Source: Phaeosaccion multiseriatum
Lineage: Eukaryota > Ochrophyta, other classes
NCBI GenBank assembly: GCA_965112735.1
Contig: OZ218955.1
Coordinates: 1,364,001 to 1,428,000, forward strand
DNA: 64,000 bases
Direction: 5' to 3'
In this document: in pieces, positions 48,039-57,533 of the stretch
How the letters are laid out: each line of letters opens with the position of its first letter
Position numbering within the stretch: the first letter of the stretch is position 1
The notes under the pieces: generated by a model
What the model was told of the DNA's origin: nothing
The model's input: the letters and a program-made list of their open reading frames with translations, nothing else
Database searches by the model: none
Translations under genes and position numbers: made by a program

Positions 48039-49035
48039 CCCGTTGTTTTTCCTGGTGTGCTATTATCTAAGCATAAACAGGGGAGAGGAAGAGAGAAGAT
48101 GGTTTTGTAAAGGGTCTTGGGGGCGGGATGCGGAAAGGGCGCGTGGGATGCCATCCCCATCCACCCTCGCACTCTCTCTTCCTCCCTGATGATCGACAAG
48201 CTGAAGCCAGAAAACGACATACACGCAAGCAACTAAAGTCGACCAGCCACCCAAGGTAGGCCATCACCACTCCTGTCCCGTTTCTCGGGACCTCGTCTCA
48301 CGCGGGGGCGAAATCCGTTATCTCTCTTCCCCATGACCCCCCATGACTGACACCTAACTCCACCAAAACCTTCCCACACCGCCCTTGCTTTTGATACCAC
48401 TCCTGGTGCGCAGCGAGCAGGCGCTTGAGGCATAGGGGACGAATGTCTGAAGTGGAGACATTCCTCGCTGAGGTAGACGGGGACTACAGACACAGGTTTG
48501 TGGAGGAAGGAGAGGCGATGTTCTTCATCATAAAGAGGCCCGATTTCTCTCCACGAGCCTTCTCTAGCGACATACTCCCTCTTCAGCGTTCCCTGAGGAG
48601 CCGCAAAGGGGGAGGGGGAGAAGGGAAGGGTGGACGTTCAAGTGGATGGAGTGGAGACGATGAAGGAACATGGTACAAAACAGCTCCTTGAATGTGCTAT
48701 TTCGCACCGTAACCCTCTGCCATTGACCCACTGCTGCGGTGCAACGCGATTATCACGATATAGCCACCACGCACTGAACCTTGTTTAGATAAGGGCGCTG
48801 CCTTGGGGACTCGCATGCACTTCCCTCTTTGCCTTCGCGTCACCCTGTCGAACAAGCTCCAAGGCAAAAATGTAGCCCCGTTCGCCTCTTCTTACGAACA
48901 TCCCTTTCTCTCTCCCTCTTTTCCTCGCTCTCCTCTCTGTCTGTCTGTCTCGCTCCCACTGTCTGTGTGTCTCTCTCTCCTCTCTCTCCCAATCTCTCTC
49001 TCTCTCTCTCTCTCTGTGCGCGCACCGGCGCCAAG
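48039..49035. other. Unassigned region between dehydrogenase and GOLD gene
   Basis: Holds the 5' flank of the minus-strand dehydrogenase gene and probably the missing first exon(s) of the plus-strand GOLD-domain gene. Candidate frames are 48443-48691 (MSEVETFLAEVDGDYRHRFV..) and a short ATG frame at 48816 (MHFPLCLRVTLSNKL..). Neither could be tied to the GOLD gene with confidence. A CT run fills 48900-49016. Confidence 0.4.
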
Positions 49036-51103
49036 GGCACACGAGGCTCAGCCCATCATCAGCTGGAAGAGCAGCAACACCCCTGTCAACAGACAGTTCA
49101 GCCTGCCCATCCCTATCGAGAATGGCGGAGCCGTGGTAGACTACAGGTACACGTGGTGGTGCACTGTTGGTCACTGTCAGTACACTGCTGCTCGCTCGGG
49201 CTGGAGGCGTGTCTCTGAACAAGGAGTTTCCTCTTGCAGGCATCCCTTCGATTTTAAGGATTCGCGCGCGCTCTCTCACTTCTCTTCTCCCTCCCCCCCC
49301 CCCCCCTCTCTCTGTGTGTGTGCTTTTGATCTATCGAATGTTGGCGTAACATCGTAACCTCGGCGCCGCACGCACACACCCACACCCACCCACTTCCTTG
49401 CTTAGATTCAATACTCAGGAGTATGATATCGAGTTCTCAGTCATCTACACCACCAACGACAATGGCCGGCCGGTCACAGAAGTGGTGCTCCCGCCGAGGC
49501 GCTTCGACTCCCAGATCGATCCCATCACGGGTAAGTACTTACGTGTGAAAACGTATCCATGACATATGACATGATTGCGTGTGATTGGCCCAACTCACCT
49601 CTCTCTCTGCCCCTCTGCCTGCCTTCATCTCTCTGTGTGTCTGTCTGTCTGTCTGTCTGTCTGTCTGCGCTCTCTCTCGTCCATCGGCTCCTCGCCTCTG
49701 TCTTTTTCGATCTCTCTCTCTCTCCCTCTCCCCTCCCCTCCCTCCCCTCCCTCCCCTCCCCTCCCCTCTCTCTCTCCCTCCACGTCTCTCAGGGACCTTT
49801 ACCATGATCAAACCCGGGCGGCTCACTCTCATCTGGAGCAACGAGTACTCCTGGTTCAAAGCAAAGACTCTCGGCTATAACATCACGCTGCACAACGCCA
49901 GCCAATTAGCAAGAGAAGAGGCCAAATGCGAAAGGGCCCTTCGGTGAGAGGAGAGGATGGAGGAGGGGAGGGGAGGGAAGGAGGGAGGGGGCCAGCCAAG
50001 CAGCCCAAGGATGAAAGGAGTTGAGGCTTTACATTTTACCTTGATCTATCATCTCACATCCCTCCCTCCCTCCCTCCCCTTCTTACTCCTGTCTCGCACA
50101 GTGCCCTTCGAAGCTGCTGTGCGGAGAAGGAGAAGGTAGAGAAGAAGCAAAAGGAGCTTGTAGTGGTACAGCAGGCAGCAGAGGCGCGACTGAAAGAGGG
50201 AGAGACACAATTGGCGGCTCTCCAGGCGAGGGTGGAGGCGGAGCAACAGGCGATGAGGGGCATCAGGGCAGAGGGGGACATTTTGGGGAGGAGGTGGGGG
50301 GTGCTGGAGGAACAGGTCAAGGCGTTGGGTATCCGGGTGAGTTGGGGGAGGGGAGGGGAGGGGAGTGGGTGGATGGAGGGGGGGGGGGGTGGATGGGGGT
50401 GGATGGGAGGGATGGGAGAGAGAGAGAAAAGAGAGAGGCATAGAGAAGAGAGAGAGGGGGGGGGGGGGGGGGGGAGAGAAAAGGGAGAGGTGGAGAGGCA
50501 GTAGAGATCAGAGACAGAAAGGCGATCAGAGAGGGAGAGAGAGATTGAGGCGGTGTAGTGATGATGCCTTGCCCCCCCTCCCCTCCGAACCTTTTGCAGA
50601 CCCTGACTATGGCGTTAATCTCGCGCGTGTTGAGCTTTGACGTCGAAGCGGCAAAGCGCACGCACGCACTCACGTGCCGCGACTGGAGAGACGCCACGCT
50701 CAAAGGCTCACAGGTATGAATGTAACGGTAATGTAACGTATGCTTGTCTTGTACGGTACCGCTGTATAAAGTCATTTTCTACTCGTGTGTGGGATGACGT
50801 GACTTGTCTGAACTGTGTATGTGCCCCTACCCTGTGGTTGTGTGGCCCTGAAGTCCGCCGGTTGGTGATTCAACGGAATTTCTCCCTTATTCACTCCCTC
50901 CCTCCCTCGCTCACTCCCTCACACTCCCTTACCAACTCATTCACTCACTCACTCACTCACACACTCACTCACTCTCTGACTGATTGGTGACTCACGCACT
51001 CCCTCACTGGTTGGTGATTCACTCACAGGTGGCCGATGTAGAGCGTCGCCTTGCGGCGGCTGCGAACGGCGATGAATCAGCTGTAGAGGCGCGCAAGGGG
51101 TGA
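49036..51103 (+). CDS. GOLD-domain protein with C-terminal coiled coil, 5' end unresolved
   Basis: Exons ending 49146, then 49406-49530, 49793-49943, 50102-50336, 50600-50713 and 51029-51103, join in phase with GT-AG ends. The first three encode a GOLD domain: PIISWKSSNTPVNRQFSLPI, FNTQEYDIEFSVIYTTND, then GTFTMIKPGRLTLIWSNEYS and WFKAKTLGYNITLH, which follow the family's W-x-F, DI-x-F, and DN-x-S-W-x-x-x-K-x-L-x-Y pattern. GOLD domains occur in Golgi and lipid-traffic proteins such as p24 and Sec14-like proteins and mediate protein binding. The later exons form a coiled coil (KEKVEKKQKELVVVQQAAEA.., LQARVEAEQQAMRGIR..). No Sec14 or membrane segment is seen, but the N-terminal exon(s) are missing. 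The stop codon lies inside a GGTGATACAGCA motif that recurs across the window. Confidence 0.85.
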
Positions 51104-51337
51104 TACAGCATCCTCAGCAACAGCCGTAGCTGGTGAGACAGCATGGTTCAGCGGGCAGCAGCGGCAGCAGTTGGTGATACAGCGGCATCAGTAGTAGCAC
51201 TTGGTGATAAAAGTGGCAGGCGGCAGCAGCCGCAGCGGCAGCAGTTGGTGGTTCAGCAGCAGCAGCGATTTGGAGGGGCAAAGCACTTGTACATTGGCGC
51301 GGCTGTCTCTCGGGGTCTCTGTGGTTTGGTGCTGCCC

Positions 51338-51369
<32 letters not shown>

Positions 51370-52113
51370 TAGGCTTTCCGCCTCCCTCTTGTCCTCTCTC
51401 GTACCGACTTTCGGGGTCAGCGTGGCTGGAGAGGGGAGGCGCGAGGAGGCAGAAACGCCCCATTCTTCCATGGGGTAAGGGTGAGATGGGGAAGCAAACC
51501 CGACTTGGCGTCCGACTTGGCGTGAGTGTGTGTGTGCATAGTGCACTGTCTCTGACGTAAAGAAGAGTCTGAATGTGATGAATGTGATGTGCTTTGCCTC
51601 AGCCATGCCCCCCGAGAAGAGAAACGCAGCACATTTTCTTTTTTTTTGTGGTACTGTAAGCATTAGTAGTAAGTAAAATAAATAGGGGCGCTCCTCCTGC
51701 TTGCTCGTATGGTTGAAGTAGGGTAGGGTAGGTAGGTAAGTAGGTACCAACTACCCGCCTACCACTCGAATGACCACCCTGTCTCTCTCTTCAGGCGTCG
51801 TCAACTGTGACCCCATCCCCTCAGCCCCCCGATTGGTCGCCCCTGTGCGATGTGGTGTACGTTACAGTCGTTGCATGGTGGTGCCAAGGCTCTCGCCGAA
51901 AGTCGCCACTCTGGAGTAAGCAGTTTCGTCCAAGGTCCCGGGCCCGAGGCGAGGAAAGATGTCTCTCCCTATGCGTCTACAGCCCCCCTTCTCCTCTCTC
52001 TCTCTCTCTCCTACCTCACGTCTATTCTTGTCTCTTTTTGTTTCTCCATCTGCGTCCTCCGCTGTCCTCTCGTCTCCTTTTCTACCTCTCCAGCTACCCT
52101 CCCACCCCCCCCC
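51104..52113. other. Intergenic region rich in TTGGTGATACAG motifs
   Basis: Convergent intergenic space. Between 51098 and 51262 it contains four versions of the motif (GGTGATACAGCA at 51099, TTGGTGATACAGC at 51171, TTGGTGATAA at 51201, TTGGTGGTTCAGCAGCAG at 51244), followed by a (CTG)n run at about 51341-51369. The rest is pyrimidine-rich. The plus frame 51143-51478 depends on these repeats and is not supported as a gene. Confidence 0.6.
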
Positions 52114-53038
52114 TTACTCCTCCTTCCCCTCCCTCTTCATCTTATCTTGGTACTCATTCTGCCTATCCACCTTGTAGCCCTGCTGCACCTCGTCGCGACT
52201 TCGGAACTTGCCCGTGGCGAACTGAGCCTTGGTGCTGTCAGGCCTGGTGCGCGCCTCGGCGAGTCGCTTGTAGTAGTCGCCCTTCTCCAGGAGGTCGTTG
52301 TAGCTGATGCCAAGCTCGTCCAGCTCCGCTTTCATCTCACTCACCTTCGTGGGGAGGGAGGGAGGGAGGGACGGGTGAGGGGGGGGAGGAGGGACAACGG
52401 GGGAGACGAGGAAAAGTGAGAGGTGAGAGGGAGGTGGGTGTGTATGTGTGTGTGTGTGTGTGTATGAGACAATCACTATGCACACGGTGATGACGCATGA
52501 TGCATACAGGAGGATACTGGCGGGCGGGGTGCAGCTGCCTTTCCCTCCGCCCCCCCTGCTGCCTTTCTCTCCGACCCAAACGGTCAATGTTCCTCTCCGT
52601 CTATCGCTCATTCTCCTCGCTCAGTGCTGCTACCACCACGCCGTCCGCACAGCGTCCGCCCCCTCTCTTAGTTGGGTGGATAACGCGTGCTACTGCTCCC
52701 TTCCCCTCTCTTACCTTTGGTCTCGCGTCCTTAATCTTGGCAAGCTCTGCCTCAAACTCGGCCTCAGTGGCCTCGTCCTTTGGCTCGTCCTTCGCATCCT
52801 CATCCTCCTCGGACATGCGGAGAACGCTGGAGCTGCGGGTGCTGCCTGTCACTGCTGCTGCTGCCGTGGCGCTGCGTTGGAAAGGAGAGGAAGCCCGGAT
52901 TGCTGAGCTGGTGGAGGGAGAGGCCGCAGCCTTCCTGCCCACCAGCACTCCCGTCGGTGCCACAAATGCGTGCGCCCCGCTCTGAAGCAGAGCAGCTGCC
53001 ACCACTGCTGCAGCTGGGATAATAGCGGTTCTCGGCAT
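52114..53038 (-). CDS. Plastid-targeted SAP-like repeat protein (paralogue 1)
   Basis: Two exons, 52715-53038 and 52114-52344, join in phase 0 to give 184 aa. The N-terminus (MPRTAIIPAAAVVAAALLQS GAHA | FVAPTG) is a signal peptide followed by a Phe at the predicted cleavage site and a Ser/Ala/Arg-rich transit stretch, as in heterokont plastid proteins. The acidic segment EEDEDAKDEPKDEATEAEFE follows. The second exon encodes MKAELDELGISYNDLLEKGD.. YYKRLAEAR.. GKFRSRDEVQQGYKVDRQNE, a short helical domain shared with the divergent neighbour gene. It resembles the SAP-like helices of ARMET-type proteins (inference). Function unknown; plastid stroma or periplastid space is the expected location. 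The two genes are head-to-head, 131 bp apart. Confidence 0.85.
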
Positions 53039-53169
53039 GTTGCTTGTGGGGGAGACTTTCTTCAATACAAAATGTCCACTTTCCAGAACCACGGCGACGA
53101 GATTGGAGTGGATGGCAGTGGAGGGCGATGTGACTATCGTGGCGGAGCATATCACAAGCTTTTGTGAAG
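53039..53169. promoter_or_regulatory. 131-bp divergent promoter between paralogues
   Basis: The whole space between the ATG at 53038 (-) and the ATG at 53170 (+). Such a short gap implies a shared bidirectional promoter, so the two plastid proteins are probably co-expressed. No canonical TATA box is seen on either strand. Confidence 0.55.
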
Positions 53170-56100
53170 ATGCGTTCGTCTCTTCTGCTGTCCACCGCTG
53201 CGTCCATTGCGCTTCTGCAGCAGCCGGTCGTCCGCGCTTTCTTCTCCTCTCCCTCCGCGCCTGCCACCCGGGCCGCCTCTGGCGCTTGCGGAGGGTCCAC
53301 GAGTCGGTGCCTCAGCACCGCTCGAAGTAGTGGATCGTCATGTTCTACTCTGCAGCAGCAGCACGGGGCCGGTGGCAGGAGGGCAAGCCCTACCTCTCCC
53401 TTCTCTTGCACTCGCCCCGTCCGGCGATCGGGTGGCCTGCGCATGACAGACGAGCCAGAGGACAACACGAGCAACATTGCCGCCTGGCGAGAGGCTCTGT
53501 CTGACATCAAGGCCTCAAAACCGAGGGTGAGTCTGTCCAAAGAACGACACGGAGGTCTCGCATATCCTGATGTGTGTGATCCATCCTCCTATGCTTTCTT
53601 TCCCCCTCCTTGTCCCTCCTCTTCCTACCTCAAAACTTCTGCTGACTCACTTTCGGGCTCCCTCCACTCTTGCTCACATACCCGACCGCCTCCCTCCCAC
53701 AACCTCGCCTACATCCCTTCCATGCCTCGCATCACCCCACGACCCCGCAACATCACACAGGTGAGACAAATGAAGCAGGAGCTCGATGAGCTCGGAGTGG
53801 ACTACAAAGACTTGCTTGAAGTGAAAGACTTTTACGAGAGACTTGCCAGCGCCAGATCAGATCCGGAGCGCACCAGGGCCACGTTTGGATCGGGAACTTT
53901 CCGTACACGGGACGAGGTCAAGTCAGGCTACAAGGTGGACAGGGTGAATGACGCGGCCGCCAGGGAGGGGACAGCGAGCACCGTTGGCGGGGAGGAGGGG
54001 GAGGAGGTGAAGAAGCCCAAGCGTCCTCGCCGCACCAAGCCCCCACCACCGCCAGATGAGCCTGTTACCTTCACCGCGGTGGGAGCAGATGGAGCAGAAG
54101 CTGGAGGAGGAGCAAGGTCAGGAGGAGGAGGAGGGGGAGGAGGAGGAGCAGCAGCAGGAGGAGGCGCGGGAGGAGGGGGCGGGGGAGGAGGGGACTGGTC
54201 TGCGCAGAAGCTTGAGGAGGAAACAGAGAAGGTCAAGGCGATGCGCATCAAGGAGATCAAGGTGGAGCTTGCCGAGAGGGGCGTGCGCTACGCATCCTTC
54301 CTGGAGAAGCCGGAGTTTGTGGCGGCATTGGTGGACGCCCGACGGTACAACAAGCAAAAGCCCGTCACGCCCCCGCAGGCGGAGTCGTCGAGCAGCAGCA
54401 GCAGCAGCAGCAGCAGTCAGGTGAGAGAAAGAGGACTATAAGCAATCTCTATAAGCAATCGAATGTTGATGTTGAAGAAGGTGAAAGAAGGGCATCTATA
54501 CGGGATGAATACAAAGTGTGTGAATGAAAGGGGGTGATGCAGCGGCAGTCGAGGCGGCGTCATAGGCCCCGCACTTTAGGAAGAAGAAAGTGGGAGGAGG
54601 TTGTACTACACCTGTCTCACGCTGTAGGCCTTCCTTCCTTTAGAAGACCTTCCTTTACAAGAAGGAGGAGTGTCAGTCTCACATAGTCTCACTCCGTAGG
54701 CCTTGCTTCCTTTAGAAGACCTTCCTTTACAAGAAGGAGGAGTGTCAGTCTCACATAGTCTCACTCCGTAGTCCTTCCTTCCTTTAGAAGACCTTCCTTT
54801 ACAAGAAGGAGGAGTGTCAGTCTCACATAGTCTCACTCCGTAGTCCTTCCTTCCTTTAGAAGACCTTCCTTTACAAGAAGGAGGAGTGTCAGTCTCACAT
54901 AGTCTCACTCCGTAGTCCTTCCTTCCTTTAGAAGACCTTCCTTTACAAGAAGGAGGAGTGTCAGTCTCACATAGTCTCACTCCGTAGTCCTTCCTTCCTT
55001 TAGAAGACCTTCTTCCTTTACAAGAAGGAGGAGTGTCAGTCTTTGTATCTTATCTTGCTCATTCACACCGGTCGTTTCTTACCTTTGCTTGTGCCCTTTG
55101 TCCCCCCTCGCAGTCGTGATTTATCTTCTCTCTTATTATTATCCGCCCCCAATCTCACGCGTCCTCTCTCTCTCTCTCATCTCCCCTCCCTCACCCCTAC
55201 CGATCAATCATGTATGAATGCATGCACCACACCTTCCTTGTCTATGTCGACATTCAAACTATTTACAGGATGACGACGAGTGGGATCCCGAGTACAGAGA
55301 CGTGGAGGTGAAGCGCATGCCCAAGGAAGGGGTGAGTGAGCAGTGAGGCAGTGAGGCAGTGAGGCAGTGAGGCAGTGAGGCAGTGAGGCAGTGAGGCAGT
55401 GAGGCAGTGAGGCAGTGAGGCAGTGAGGAGATGTTGAGTAGGAAGGCCGTGAGGACGTGTCTTGAGTAGTAAGGCAGTGAGTGCGGAGAGAGGAGTTTTG
55501 TCTCGTTTGGTAAGGAAGGGGTGAAGGTAAGGCCCCGAGGCCTTGCTTGGAGCGGGAAGGAGCGGCAGTGACGACTTTGATCTTGAGTAGTAAGGCAGTG
55601 AGGTCTTTGTCTTGAGAAGTAAAAGTACTTCGTAGTAGGCCCAATATTCATGGTGTTGTGTTGAGAAGTGAAGCGGGGAGGAGAGTTATCTTTTTCTAGT
55701 ATTTGCTACGCACGGGGCTTTCAGTTTTCAGTTTTTCAGTTGAGGTGAAATGATAAATGGTATCGAAGCTTGTTTGCTGTGCAAGGGGTGGCTGAGTAGT
55801 AAGGCAGTGAGGAAGACGTGTGTCTTGTCTGTCTGTGATGGATAAGGAGCGAGTACGGAGTACCGGACTTGCCTTGTGTGGTGTGGTAAGGAAGAGGGTG
55901 AGTGACAAGTGCAGAGGGCCAGGTAGGTTTGGCTTGTATTTGCTCCCCTCTCCCTCCCCCCCCCCGGCACACAGCACACAAGACGCGCGCAGACACACAC
56001 ACACAGAGAGAGAGAGACGCACCTACCACACACGCAAACACACACACACACACACTCACCCCTGTTCTCCCTCTTTTATGTGTCGGTTTGTTGTGTGACA

Positions 56101-56220
56101 CCACAACAGGGAAGACAACCAAATCAGGGGCAGGGGCAGCCGGCAGGAGGCTTTGGCGGTTTCGGGGGGATGGGAGGCATCAACCTCGAGGACATCCTTG
56201 GCGGAATGGGCGGACGATAA
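53170..56220 (+). CDS. Plastid-targeted SAP-like repeat protein (paralogue 2)
   Basis: Four exons, 53170-53526, 53761-54420, 55269-55331 and 56110-56220, all joining in phase 0, give 396 aa. The leader MRSSLLLSTAASIALLQQPV VRA | FFSSPSAP is a signal peptide plus Phe-type plastid transit motif. Exon 2 opens with MKQELDELGVDYKDLLEVKD.. FYERLASARSD.. GTFRTRDEVKSGYKVDRVND, closely matching the paralogue at 52114-52344. A Pro/Gly-rich linker and a second, related helical unit (MRIKEIKVELAERGVRYASF LEKPEFVAALVDAR) follow. The short last exons encode DDDEWDPEYRDVEVKRMPKEG and a Gly/Phe/Met-rich tail ending NLEDILGGMGGR. No catalytic residues are recognised. Introns 3 and 4 contain a 72-bp minisatellite and an 8-bp array. 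Confidence 0.85.
54610..55042. repeat. 72-bp minisatellite in intron 3
   Basis: About six units of 72 bp share CTTTAGAAGACCTTCCTTTA, CAAGAAGGAGGAGTGTCAGT and CTCACATAGTCTCACTCCGT. They are almost identical; the last is slightly rearranged. With a period divisible by 3, the antisense strand stays open and gives a 24-residue periodic peptide containing CETDTPPSCKGRSSKGRK, interpreted as a by-product. Confidence 0.95.
55336..55425 (+). repeat. (GAGGCAGT)n array at a 5' splice site
   Basis: Eleven or so units of eight bases (AGTGAGGC) start six bases after the donor of exon 55269-55331. Related CAGTGAGG pieces recur to about 55810 in the same intron. Confidence 0.93.
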
Positions 56221-57496
56221 GTAGGGAGAGTAGGGTAGACTTTAATGACTTACAGGAATCAACCTAAGAATGAGGGTAGGGTAGTTAGGGTTGGCATGGA
56301 TGGCAGGGATATGGGTAAGGGTGGGTGGGTGGGTGGGTGGGTGGTGGGTACGTGGGTACGTGGGTACGTGGGTTCGTGCCCACGCGCAAGAGCCGGTGTA
56401 AGCTGCAAAGCGCACGCGCACACGCACCCACACACGGCACGATACCAGAGAACGCATATGCTTGGGATTCCTCTGGGCCCAGAGGAGGAGGAGGAGGAGG
56501 AGGAGGAGGAGGAGGAGGAGGAGGAGGAGAGCAGGAGGAGGAGGGGAAGGAGGAGAAGGATTAGGGTATAATGGGCGGGATGGGAGAGAGAAGAGAAAGG
56601 GGCCAAAGGAAACGAATCGGGGGCGGTAGGGGAAGGAAAAGAGGAAGGCGAAAAGGGGGGAGGGAGGGGGGGAGAGGGATGGCGGGTTGAGTACCAGCCA
56701 GAATAGATACAGGACATGCCACCTTTCTCGTCGCTGTGTTTCCCTTTCAATCATATTATAGTAGTCAGAGTTTTAAAAACAAAAATTAAATCGTTTTACT
56801 TCAATCAAAGTGCGCGAATGCGAGCACTACCAGTGCATGTGTAATCAAGAGAGGCCCATGGAGTGCCATCTATTCCAAGACGGTGACGAAGTGCTGTGAT
56901 CATTTGGACGACGAGGTATGGCTCGTTCAATGTTGACTCTTCGTGGAGCTGCTGTCCGTTCGTTGCCATCCGTCCTTCAGTCGTGAAACAAAAGACAGAT
57001 GGCACTCCACGGACCTATGGGACCCATGCCTGCCACACTGTCTCTTGCACGTCCTCCCTCCTTCGATAGCCTTGAGACAGACAGACGCATTTGATACTGA
57101 TGACAGAGCTGGACGGCAAACTTGTGCGCGAAAAGCGGCCGGTTTTTTCTCGCGCTAGTGAGTCAAGTGAAATCGGGCGAAGGGCGATAGCGCACTTGAT
57201 GGCCGCCAAGCTGAGTGTGTGAGGTACGCGTGACGAGAATTCCATCACTGTTCGTCGACAGCTGTCATGCACGCCCTACCCCCCCCCCTCTGCCTTTCTC
57301 CCTCTTTGCTCCCTCTCTTGCATCTCTCTGGTCTCTTTCGTCTATCCATTTCCCTTTCTCCCTCTCTACCTCTCCCTCTTTCTCTCTCTCTATCTCTTCC
57401 TCTCTTTCTATCTCTCCTTCGGCCATAGTATTGGACAGAGCTCAAAATGTACTCACGCGCACGCACACACACAACAGGAGTAGACTTCGCAACCAC
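56221..57496. other. Intergenic region between convergent genes
   Basis: Contains a GTGGGTGG/GTACGTGG tract (56320-56375), a (GGA)n run (56483-56530), a purine tract to 56690, an A/T-rich stretch at 56755-56805 suited to polyadenylation, and a CT tract (57290-57420). Two partly complementary tracts (56855-56875, containing CCCATGGAGTGCCATCT, and 56998-57022, containing GATGGCACTCCACGGACCTA) could form an imperfect hairpin. No gene is supported. Confidence 0.5.
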
Positions 57497-57498
57497 TC

Positions 57499-57533
<35 letters not shown>

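Noticed and set aside
54610-55042. Antisense protein gene of 24-residue repeats
   Set aside because: The 72-bp period explains the open frame; it lies wholly inside an intron and has no non-repeat coding part.
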